64,000 nucleotides of DNA from NCBI GenBank assembly GCA_046349595.1, contig JAXMCA010000002.1:1612001-1676000 (forward strand). The letters run 5' to 3'. The notes beneath the pieces are model-generated. The model ran no database searches. It had not been told where the DNA came from and saw nothing but the letters and a program-made list of their open reading frames with translations. Numbering within the stretch: position 1 is the first letter of the stretch; each line of letters starts with the position of its first letter. This DNA is from JACRLW01 sp046349595. Its GTDB lineage: Bacteria > Planctomycetota > UBA1135 > UBA2386. The translations under genes were made by a program, and so were the position numbers. Of this stretch, positions 27,571-35,460 are shown in pieces.

Positions 27571-29677
27571 AGCGCTTGCTCTCGACGCGGCGCGGTGCCC
27601 CGCTGCCACCTTGCGGTGCGAACTCGACCTGGGCCGATTCGCCGCTCGACCTGGCCTCGACGTAGACGAAGGCCTTGCCGTCCTTCACGGTGATCGTCGC
27701 GCCGAAGATGCCGTCGCCGGCGGCGCCGTCCTCGTGGTGGCCGTCGTCGAGCATCGGGGTCGACTCGAAGGGGCCGAGGCGCGTCCCGGCGTGGCGGAGC
27801 AGCACTTCGCCGAGATGCTCGGCGCGGACACGGGCGCGGAGGTGGAGCGAGCCGTCCTCGCCGGACCCGACACCTTCGAGCATTTCGACCTCGGGCCAGT
27901 CGCCCTTCATCGAGGCGTGCTCGAGCAATGTCTTGCGTCGCGTGTCGACCGTGCGCTTCAGTCCGTCGAGGCTGTTCCGGAACGCCTCGTAGCCTTCGAT
28001 CGCCTTCTCGTCGGTCTTCACTACGCCGTCGATCGCGTCGTGGAGTCGCTTGCAGAAGGGGCCGAGCTGGTCCCAGTCGAGTCCGCTCTGCGCGATCGCA
28101 TGCAGATGGGAGAGGTAGGTCGCGCGCCACGCCGGCACCTCGAGCACGCGCGCGAGAGGGCGATTGCGCATCTGCGTGAGGGCGAGCGGACTCGATGTGG
28201 GGCTCGCGCCGCCCATCATTCCGCCGGGCCCACCGGGACCATTGGGGAAGCCGCGACCGGGTGGGAAGTCGCCGTCGGGCGGACCGTCGCGGTCCGGGGG
28301 AAGGTTGCCGTCGCGCGGGCGATCGTTGCCCTGTGGATCGCGGCCGTCCTGCGGCTGATCACCCTGACCGCCGTCGCGACGCATGCGTCCTGGTCCGCGC
28401 CCCATCGGCCCACCCGGTCCGCGCATGCCTCCCGAGGCGAGGATCTCGTTGCTGTCGTACGGCAGCGGACGGAAGCGACCGTCAGGACCCTGCCAGATCA
28501 CGAAGTCGCTGGCGCGCGAGAAGTAGCCGTCGCCGTCGAGCAGGGCGGCGTCGATGGCGAGGAACCAGAGGGTGACGTCGATGTCGAGGACCTTCGGCAG
28601 CTCGCGCTCGAGGTCTGCATCGGCGGTCTCGTCGAGTACGCGACAGCACTCGATCAGATCCTGCCAGGCCTTGTCGGTGTCTTTCGGTGAGCTCTTGAGC
28701 TGGTAGACGCGCTCGTAGTCCGCGCGCTCGTCGCCGAGGTAGGCGAGACCTGCACCGCCGCCGGGATTCGCGGGCACCTTCCAGCGCATGCCCTTGCGCG
28801 TGCCGAACGCCGACTCGACCCAGGTGTTGTCGAATTGCTGCGTGTTCGCGTAGATGCCGAAGCTCTCGCCGTTGACGACGAGGTGCACCAGGCTGGATCG
28901 CAGGGCCGGCATGAAGCGCCGCGCAAGGAAGGCGTGGATCGCCTCGTGGAGAAAGGTCGGGTCCTCGTTGCAGTTGAGGAGATTGAGGCTGCGGAAGCCG
29001 CAGAGGTTCGCTTTCGGATCCGCGGCGTCGACCGAGATCGCGAAGGACTTCTTCTTGCCAGGAACGCCGAAGTAGGAGGAGTTCCCGCGGAAGCCGACGC
29101 CCACGTCGTGGTACTCCTTGCCGTCGACCAGCATCGTCGCCTCGACCTCGACATCGGTGCGGTAGAACGCGGCCAGCTCGTCGAACCACTTGTCGTCCGC
29201 GAAGGTCAGGAAGATGGTCCGCACCACCTCCGGGTCGTAGAGCTCGTGGTCGGCGTAGCTCGTGACCCGCGACGGATCGACGCGCACCGGTGTCCCGGTG
29301 TTCTCCGTGCCGTCCCGTCGACCGCCGGGCATGCCGCGTGGTCCGCGGCCCATCGGTCCACGGCCGCCGGGTCCGCGCTGTTGCGGATTCGACTTCAACC
29401 ACTCACGGGCCTTGGCGCGTTCGCTCGCGTCGAGGCGACCGTTGCCGTCGACGTCGAAACGGGCGACGAGCCTGGTCTCGCGACCGCCGGGACCACCGGG
29501 GCCGCCCGGTCCTCCGGGGAAACCCGGTCCGCCGAAGTCCGGAGGATCCTGTTGTGCGAGCGCGGTCGCGCAGAGTCCGACACACATCGCGGCCGTGCGG
29601 AGGAGGCCGTCGAGGTTGCATGGCCTGGAGCGCGCGGACGGGCGGGCAGGTGGGTGGATCTGATGCATGGCAATCAC
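27569..29677 (-). CDS. Secreted CotH-kinase-family protein with EF-hand motif
   Basis: The 702-residue protein (GTG at 29677; ATG at 29668 also possible) has a signal-like segment ending ATALAQ near residue 42. A Gly/Pro-rich stretch leads to the calcium loop DVDGNGRLDASE (75-86). Residues ~150-420 carry the CotH pattern: 'GVGFRGNSSYFGVPGKKKSFAISV', 'LNLLNCNEDPTFLHEAI', 'LVVNGESFGIYANTQQF' and 'LPYDSNE'. A ~90-residue Gly/Pro/Asp/Arg insert interrupts the C-terminal part. CotH proteins are atypical kinases phosphorylating secreted proteins. It follows the DUF4956 gene by 10 nt, a known pairing. Confidence 0.85.
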   Translation of the reverse strand: MIAMHQIHPPARPSARSRPCNLDGLLRTAAMCVGLCATALAQQDPPDFGGPGFPGGPGGPGGPGGRETRLVARFDVDGNGRLDASERAKAREWLKSNPQQRGPGGRGPMGRGPRGMPGGRRDGTENTGTPVRVDPSRVTSYADHELYDPEVVRTIFLTFADDKWFDELAAFYRTDVEVEATMLVDGKEYHDVGVGFRGNSSYFGVPGKKKSFAISVDAADPKANLCGFRSLNLLNCNEDPTFLHEAIHAFLARRFMPALRSSLVHLVVNGESFGIYANTQQFDNTWVESAFGTRKGMRWKVPANPGGGAGLAYLGDERADYERVYQLKSSPKDTDKAWQDLIECCRVLDETADADLERELPKVLDIDVTLWFLAIDAALLDGDGYFSRASDFVIWQGPDGRFRPLPYDSNEILASGGMRGPGGPMGRGPGRMRRDGGQGDQPQDGRDPQGNDRPRDGNLPPDRDGPPDGDFPPGRGFPNGPGGPGGMMGGASPTSSPLALTQMRNRPLARVLEVPAWRATYLSHLHAIAQSGLDWDQLGPFCKRLHDAIDGVVKTDEKAIEGYEAFRNSLDGLKRTVDTRRKTLLEHASMKGDWPEVEMLEGVGSGEDGSLHLRARVRAEHLGEVLLRHAGTRLGPFESTPMLDDGHHEDGAAGDGIFGATITVKDGKAFVYVEARSSGESAQVEFAPQGGSGAPRRVESKR

Positions 29678-29687
29678 GGGCGCGATC

Positions 29688-30368
29688 TCATTCGGGTTCG
29701 TCCTGTGCGAAGGAGGCGCGGACGACCTCGGGGATCTCCAGCAAGCTGACCAGGAGTTGAGGTGAGCGATCGGGCTCGACGCCCTGCACGGACAGGCGCA
29801 GCTCGAGCGTGCCGCCCTCGCGATCGACCGACGATTTCAAGACGGTGCGCGTGGTCGCGAAGCGCGCCACGACGTGCGACCAGGCCGACTCGTCGGTCCC
29901 AGGCGGCGAGAGCGCGAGCTTCAGGATCGCCGAGTCCTGTCCCGGCATGTTGAGCTCGATGCGTCGCAGGATCAGCACCACCAGTCCGATCACCGCGAGG
30001 CCGGCGAAGGCGATCACGAGGTTCAGGGAGCCGAGCGCCATGCCGACCGCGACCGAGAAGATCACGAAGGCCATGTCGCGTGTGTCGCGCACTGCGGTCC
30101 GGAACCGCACGATGGCGAGCGTGCCGACGAGCGTGAAGGCCGCGGCGACGTTCTGACCGACCGCGACCGTCACCATGGCGATCAGCGGCGAGAGGAGGAC
30201 GAGCGTGTGGCCGAAACCCGCGCGTCTCGCATCGGGGTTGCGGGATGCCCGGTAGAGCAGTGCGACCAGCGCCCCGCAGATGGCGGCACCGGCCAGGCGT
30301 GCGGCGACAACCAGGGTTTCTTCGACGACGACACTGTCGATGGTGAACTGCAGCGCGCTCACGAACAT
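29688..30368 (-). CDS. DUF4956 membrane protein
   Basis: The 226-residue protein has four predicted transmembrane helices in its first ~135 residues and a soluble C-terminal domain. The signature 'TLVGTLAIVRFRTAVRDTRDMAFVIFSVAVGMA' is diagnostic of DUF4956. In other bacteria these proteins sit beside CotH-family proteins and a VTC-type polyphosphate polymerase, and the set is thought to concern polyphosphate or envelope assembly. Here CotH follows directly, but no VTC domain is present in the window. It is the first gene of the four-gene run ending at 25727. Confidence 0.85.
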   Translation of the reverse strand: MFVSALQFTIDSVVVEETLVVAARLAGAAICGALVALLYRASRNPDARRAGFGHTLVLLSPLIAMVTVAVGQNVAAAFTLVGTLAIVRFRTAVRDTRDMAFVIFSVAVGMALGSLNLVIAFAGLAVIGLVVLILRRIELNMPGQDSAILKLALSPPGTDESAWSHVVARFATTRTVLKSSVDREGGTLELRLSVQGVEPDRSPQLLVSLLEIPEVVRASFAQDEPE

Positions 30369-30514
30369 CCTCCGCGGAGAGACCTCGGGTCCAGGGGGCT
30401 CACCGCGACAAGGTATTGCGCACTGGCCTCCGCTTCGCGGTTCAGCCGCGCACCCGTCGTTTCGGGGGGCGATCCGCTCAGCGTTCGAGAGACAATTGGT
30501 CTCCCGAGCTCTGC

Positions 30515-30534
30515 GTGGCCGCGCATGCGGCCAC
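30515..30534. terminator. Perfect 8-bp hairpin
   Basis: GTGGCCGC and GCGGCCAC pair around a GCAT tetraloop. It is the most compact of the three hairpins in the gap. Confidence 0.4.
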
Positions 30535-30544
30535 CAGTGAGCAT

Positions 30545-30583
30545 CTGAGAGCCCGCATGATGGCTTGCCTCTCGGGCTCTCAG
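30545..30583. repeat. Perfect 11-bp inverted repeat
   Basis: CTGAGAGCCCG at 30545-30555 pairs with CGGGCTCTCAG at 30573-30583 around a 17-nt loop. The loop is long for a terminator, so a binding site or structured RNA is also possible. Confidence 0.5.
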
Positions 30584-30618
30584 CGGACGGGAGGATGGTG
30601 CGAGCATTCCGGCGGGGA

Positions 30619-30644
30619 GGGGCGCGGTCGAAAAAGCGCGCCCC
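30619..30644 (-). terminator. Perfect 8-bp hairpin with A/T-containing loop
   Basis: GGGGCGCG pairs with CGCGCCCC around a 10-nt loop containing five A. It lies 58 nt beyond the stop of the minus-strand gene ending at 30702, the expected place for its terminator. Confidence 0.45.
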
Positions 30645-30701
30645 GAACGCAGCCCTCGCAGGTCATCCACAGGCGGTGCGCGAACGGCACCGCCGGGGAA
30701 C

Positions 30702-32936
30702 TCACTGCAGTCCGAGCACGAGCACGAGACCGTTCGAGCCGATCACGCCGAGCGGCGTGAGGCCGGGGCTCACGGTGAAGGTCTGCGCGGTGAGCGCGAC
30801 GCTCGCGAACTGGATCTGGCCGGGGATCGGCAGCGCGAACTGGTAGCTCGAGCCGGGCGCTGCGAACAGCGTGTCGACCGTCGTCCCCAGCGTGTGCATG
30901 TAGCAGCCGGGCATGCCGGCGGCCGTCAGGTCGATCGGCGGGATCGCCTGGGCGAAGGCGAGCAGGGTCGCGCCGACCGAGGTGCCGGACGGGATGTTGC
31001 TGGTCTGCACCTGAATGGTCGTGCCGAGGATCGGTCGCGCGGAGGCGCCGAGCGACAGCCCGCCCTGGTGCAGGTTGCAGAGCTGGAAGCCCTGCGCCAG
31101 GGTCGCCGAAAGGTCGCGGTTGCCCGGATCGCTCGAAGCGCCCGACGACCAGCCCACGACGTAGCCGTTGCCGGCAGCCAGCATCGATCGCCACAGGACG
31201 TGCACCGTCCCGTTCGGCAGGAACTGCATCTGGAAGGTGTTCTGTCCGCCGCCGCTGAAGTTGGGCACGTTGAGCCAGGTCACGCGCGCCATGGTCGGGG
31301 TGGAGTCGTAGATCACCTGACCGCCTGCACCCGGGTTGAGGTCGTGCCACGCCACGCACCAGCGCGGCAGGCCGGAGAGCATCGCGGACGCCGAGGGCGT
31401 GAAGCTGGTGCCGTTCGATCCGGCCGGCGAGACGAAGCCGTTGGAGCAGACCCACAACTGATTCGTGGAGCCACCGGGATAGGGCAGGCTGAAGGGCAGC
31501 GTGACCGTGGCCTCGCTGTCGTCGCCGAGGCTGAGGTTGGTCCCGGTCGGGGTGACGTAGCTGCCGGTGCCGGCTCCGACGCCGTAGTTGCCGTTCGCGT
31601 AGCTCAGCGTCATCGACGAGTTGGCGAGGTCGAAGCCGGTGGCCGAAGCGAACTCCTCGTAGAAGGAGGTGTCGCAGCTCCCGCAGCCGGTGCCGACGGT
31701 TTGCAGATAGGCGGTCGGGATCCCGCTCGGAACCTGGCTGTTCACGCTGACCTGGGCCTGGCCGGTGCCGGCGCGCGCCTCGTCGACGAGCACGATGCCG
31801 TACGACGGCGCGACCGAGCAGTCGAACCAGAAGTTGTAGAGCGTGTTCCACTCGATGGCGTTGCCGGCCGGAGCGGTGAACACCAGCTCGGTGCCGACGC
31901 GCGCCGACGTCCAGTCGGTCGCCGGATTGTTGTCGATGTCGTGGAAGCCGATGTTGGCGACGGTCGCGCCGAGGTCCATCGGGATGTGCACGCCGCCGCC
32001 GGCGCGATTGTTGTCGAGGTTGTGGACCGCGTACTCGTAGTGCCACATGCCGGCGACGGGTCCGGTGATCTTCACCGCGACCATGAAGTGGCCGTCGTCG
32101 TTGCCGTTGCCGCCGACGTCGTTCGACGCACCGGTCCAGTGGGTGAGGACCGGTCCGACGCTCGAACTGCCGACGGTGCTCGCATTCCAATTCCCGCCCG
32201 TGCCGCTGATCGTGGTCTGACGCGACACGGTGTTGTTGCCACGGTTCGCGCCGGGTTCGCCCTGGATCACGATCTGCGCCTGGGTCCAGTAGGTCCCCGC
32301 GATCAGTTCGGTCTCCGGCACGATGATGCGGTTCTTCACCGCATCGAAGGCGTTGATCATCGTGCTGTTGAGGGACTTCACGTTGTCGTTCGCCGACGCA
32401 CCGCTCACCGGCGGATCACCGCGGTCGAAGTAGCTGCCGACCGAGGCGAAGGTGCCGAGCCACGGATTGATCTCCTCGGTCGGGCCGAAGTAGATGCGGT
32501 TGCTGTTGATGCCGCTGCCGTAGGTGTCCGAGCAGCCCGTGAACATGAAGGCGCCACTACCGCTGTTGCAGGGCGCGCACGGTCCGCTGCTGAAGTTGTA
32601 GGGAGTCGGAGAGTGCTTGAGGTAGCTGCGGCCCGACACCTGGACCATGCGCCCATTGCTCTCGCGCACCAGGAGGAACGCGATCTTCGGGTAGGTGTCC
32701 GTCATCTGTCCGTTGGGGAGCGTGCTCACCCAGGGGAAGTTGACTGCGCCGGAGTTGCAGTACGAGTGACCCGCGACGAAGCCTGCTTCGCCGTTCGGAT
32801 AGGCGGCGCCCCGACGACCGTAGAAGGCGATGTCGGTGACGTCGTAGGACATGGCGTCGAGGCCGGGGATCGCATTGCTCTGGCAGACCAGAGGCGTGGC
32901 GAGGAAGAGAGCGGATGCAAAGAGTCGCAACGACAT
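30702..32936 (-). CDS. Large secreted protein with shared C-terminal module
   Basis: The 744-residue protein has a signal peptide (MSLRLFASALFLATPLVCQS). Residues ~20-400 are a Gly/Asn/Ser-rich beta domain with several Cys that I do not recognise. From ~470 it contains a module also found in the 580-residue protein at 35461: 'LGDDSEATVTLPFSLPYP', 'VCSNGFV', 'RVTWLNVPNF', 'FQMQFLPNGTVHVLW', 'DPGNRDLSAT'. The last ~75 residues are the short ending common to many secreted proteins here ('LPIPGQ..FASVALTAQ', 'GSNGLVLVL'). It resembles self-assembling or adhesive surface proteins; no enzyme motif is visible. Confidence 0.75.
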   Translation of the reverse strand: MSLRLFASALFLATPLVCQSNAIPGLDAMSYDVTDIAFYGRRGAAYPNGEAGFVAGHSYCNSGAVNFPWVSTLPNGQMTDTYPKIAFLLVRESNGRMVQVSGRSYLKHSPTPYNFSSGPCAPCNSGSGAFMFTGCSDTYGSGINSNRIYFGPTEEINPWLGTFASVGSYFDRGDPPVSGASANDNVKSLNSTMINAFDAVKNRIIVPETELIAGTYWTQAQIVIQGEPGANRGNNTVSRQTTISGTGGNWNASTVGSSSVGPVLTHWTGASNDVGGNGNDDGHFMVAVKITGPVAGMWHYEYAVHNLDNNRAGGGVHIPMDLGATVANIGFHDIDNNPATDWTSARVGTELVFTAPAGNAIEWNTLYNFWFDCSVAPSYGIVLVDEARAGTGQAQVSVNSQVPSGIPTAYLQTVGTGCGSCDTSFYEEFASATGFDLANSSMTLSYANGNYGVGAGTGSYVTPTGTNLSLGDDSEATVTLPFSLPYPGGSTNQLWVCSNGFVSPAGSNGTSFTPSASAMLSGLPRWCVAWHDLNPGAGGQVIYDSTPTMARVTWLNVPNFSGGGQNTFQMQFLPNGTVHVLWRSMLAAGNGYVVGWSSGASSDPGNRDLSATLAQGFQLCNLHQGGLSLGASARPILGTTIQVQTSNIPSGTSVGATLLAFAQAIPPIDLTAAGMPGCYMHTLGTTVDTLFAAPGSSYQFALPIPGQIQFASVALTAQTFTVSPGLTPLGVIGSNGLVLVLGLQ

Positions 32937-33504
32937 GGGCGGGATTCATCGCGACTCGTCGGTCTCACGTCAACTGCCGGCGCCGCCGGCCGGAGTGATT
33001 CGCGAGGGGCGCTCCGTCCGCACTCGACTCGGACGGCGGCGGAGTGCGGTCTCGATCGGAGTCGAACCGAGGCAGCAGGCTTCGTGGCCTCGTCGATCGG
33101 AGTGAAGTTCCGTGCGCGAACTGACGGTCGCCATCTGCGAGCCGTTCCGGCTGCGGTTGCCATGTCTTTCCGAGTGGGCGCCGACCCAGCAAGGCACGGA
33201 TGCCGGCGCGATTCTGCGCCGGGACGCTGGGGTTCGGAGGGGACTCACAGGCGGTCGAACACGCGAGATCCCGATGCGTCGAGCCGCAACGGGCTTGCGG
33301 ATGACATCGGCGACCGGGCGCTCTACGCAATCAAGAAGCGGTGATGCGCATCGGAGAATGCGATACGGATCGGCACCGTGGCCATCTCAGGGGAGCCGGC
33401 GTTTGACCCGTCTCCATGCACGGGTAGATTCGCGCCACTCTGCGTCGATTCGTCGCGCAAGCGTGCTCGACTCATCGAATCGATGCATCTCCCAGAGGTG
33501 CGCC
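32937..33504. other. Intergenic region between divergent secreted-protein genes
   Basis: This 568-nt region holds no convincing gene; the frames crossing it lack coding character. It should contain promoters for both neighbours. A candidate rightward promoter is at 33403-33430. Confidence 0.45.
33403..33430 (+). promoter_or_regulatory. Candidate sigma-70-type promoter
   Basis: TTGACC (33403-33408) and TAGATT (33425-33430) are separated by 16 nt, about 75 nt upstream of the start codon at 33505. The match to consensus is partial, so this is a suggestion only. Confidence 0.3.
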
Positions 33505-34929
33505 ATGAGTTGGACCAAGCTGATCCACCGAACCCTGATTGCCACGCTCGGCATCACCGGAACGTTGTTCTCACAGATGCCCGACGGAACCGCGATCGTC
33601 GGAACCGCCACATTCCCGGGTTTCCCGGGTGTGCCCGGGCTGTTCATCGTGAATGGGCAAGGAGCGCCGACACCGGTCACCGGACTCCCCGTGGAACTCA
33701 CCACGGACGGCAATGGTGCGTTCGTGCAGGGTGCGTGGTCGGTTGCACGTCGCTCGTCGGATGGTGCATTGATCGTGGGATCGATCACGGATCCGAGCGG
33801 GCCGACCGCCGGTGTGCTCAAGGTCTACGTGTTCCATCTCGACGCCAACGGCGCCGTCATCGGCAACCTGACGCAGATCGTCGACCTCGGAACGGCGACC
33901 ACCGCAGCCACGGCGCTGGTCTCGGTTCTTCCGGATGATCGGATCCTCGTGTTCGCTGGTCAGAACGGTGGCACGCTTCCGTCGGGCGCGATGGCCGGGA
34001 CCTCGCGAGCGATCATCGATACCTCCGGTCCTGTTCCGCAGCTCACGCCGCTGCCGGCGGGAGCGTTCCACGCCGGGCAGGCCTGGGGCGGATTCGCTCT
34101 GGGGCCCTCGGGCGAGTTCGCCTATGTGCTCTTCGTCGACAACTTCCCCGGATCCGCGGGGGCGGGCCACAGCGAACTCTGGCGCATCGAGAACTCGAGC
34201 AGCCAGGAATGCCTCATCGCGTCCTGGCCTGGCGAGCGCGCTTTCGGGATCGAGTGTGATGACGACGGGACCGTCTTCGTGAGCTCGTCCAATCCGACCC
34301 TCGCCCAGCACCTCGTCCACACCATCGTTCCGGACGGATGCAATCCGGCCGGAGACACCTCCGTGGTCACGGCGAGCAACCTCACCGCCTGGGGACTCGG
34401 GCTCGATCGCGCGGGTGGACGATTCATCGCCGTCGGAGAAGAGGGCACGGTGTCGCTGATCGATCGCAGCAGCGGCGCGAGGACGATCGTCGCGACCCCG
34501 CCGCAGAGCGGCTGGGGACTGCTCGGCCAATCCGCGATCGTGGTGAACAACGTGATGGAGTCGTACGGCAAGCCGAGCGACGGTTTGAACCACTACTGGT
34601 TCGAGAACTTCCCGAACCCGGGTGGAACGCCGGCGATCGGTTCGGCGACCTTCTCGTTCACCGTCCGCTCCTCTCCCGGCGTCCCGTTCAGCTCGCTGCT
34701 GATCCTGGGCCATCACCGCGCATCGGTTCCGATGGCCAACATCGAACTGCTCGTCGACGCGACGAACATGGTCACCAAGGAGCTGCCCGTGGGAACCTCG
34801 GTCACCGAAGTGATCGCGATTCCGAACCAGCCCGGACTCCGGGCCATCGAGTTCGTGTTCCAGACTGTTCACGTCGAGTCGAACGGTGGTCTCGCCTGCT
34901 CGCGCGGACTGACTCTCGTCGTGCAGTGA
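33505..34929 (+). CDS. Secreted beta-propeller-like protein with shared C-terminal module
   Basis: The start at 33505 has a good ribosome site (GAGGTG, 4-nt spacer). The 474-residue protein begins with a signal peptide ('LIATLGITGTLFSQ'). Residues ~25-340 show repeated blade-like units ('GAWSVARRSSDGALIVGSI', 'VSVLPDDRILVFAGQ', 'FALGPSGEFAYVLFVD', 'LGLDRAGGRFIAVGE'), consistent with a propeller. The last ~115 residues form the C-terminal module ('LLILGHH', 'IPNQPGLRAIEFVFQ', 'LACSRGLTLVV'). Likely extracellular; function unknown. Confidence 0.75.
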   Translation: MSWTKLIHRTLIATLGITGTLFSQMPDGTAIVGTATFPGFPGVPGLFIVNGQGAPTPVTGLPVELTTDGNGAFVQGAWSVARRSSDGALIVGSITDPSGPTAGVLKVYVFHLDANGAVIGNLTQIVDLGTATTAATALVSVLPDDRILVFAGQNGGTLPSGAMAGTSRAIIDTSGPVPQLTPLPAGAFHAGQAWGGFALGPSGEFAYVLFVDNFPGSAGAGHSELWRIENSSSQECLIASWPGERAFGIECDDDGTVFVSSSNPTLAQHLVHTIVPDGCNPAGDTSVVTASNLTAWGLGLDRAGGRFIAVGEEGTVSLIDRSSGARTIVATPPQSGWGLLGQSAIVVNNVMESYGKPSDGLNHYWFENFPNPGGTPAIGSATFSFTVRSSPGVPFSSLLILGHHRASVPMANIELLVDATNMVTKELPVGTSVTEVIAIPNQPGLRAIEFVFQTVHVESNGGLACSRGLTLVVQ

Positions 34930-35460
34930 CGGGTTCGACCGCAGATCCGGTCGGCGGACATCGCGCGCTCTGACGCAGCGATCGACGCCGACCGGCGCGC
35001 GGGGGTGAGCCTCCCGAGCCACGCCCGCCCGAGACCCACACCGCGGACCGCGCGTCAACCCGACATTGCGGCGTGGGCGCTCCGCGATGATCTGAGTGGT
35101 CCGGACCGGCTCGGCCCGTCGGGGAGGCAGAGCTTGGTCGTCTCGTGTCGCGACCTGTCCCTGGCCCGTGAGCCCATGTGCCCGCCGGATGGTCAGGTTG
35201 CCGACGATGACGCTGGCTCCGAGGGCATTTCGCGACGCGGGTGGCCGTCTCCGACGGCGTCCCTCGGCATGGCCCGGAAGGTGCGCGGACCGGTCGACCG
35301 AACAGCGGGCTCGGAACACGTGGGGGATCGACTTCGCGCGGCGTGGCTATCATGCACGCGGTCGTCCCTGCGACTTCTCTCGGATCACTGCCGAGGCTGC
35401 GACACTCCGGTGTGCGCCGAGGCAGGTTCCGCTCTCTGCTCCTCTCTCTTCCTCACTCAA
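34930..35460. other. Intergenic region
   Basis: These 531 nt separate two same-strand secreted-protein genes. A frame is open through much of it but has no start with a ribosome site and no recognisable protein features; I take it as non-coding. The last ~35 nt before the next start are a pyrimidine tract with no Shine-Dalgarno sequence. Confidence 0.4.

Larger units (their letters stand above)
30369..30701. other. Intergenic region with three perfect inverted repeats
   Basis: This 333-nt gap lies between the DUF4956 start and the end of the secreted-protein gene, both on the minus strand. It contains no convincing gene but has three perfect hairpins within 130 nt (30515-30534, 30545-30583, 30619-30644). 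One or more may end the upstream transcript; the rest could be a structured leader or small RNA ahead of DUF4956. Confidence 0.5.

Noticed and set aside
30894..33344. 816-codon plus-strand frame
   Set aside because: It is antisense to the secreted protein at 30702-32936, which has a signal peptide and shared modules.
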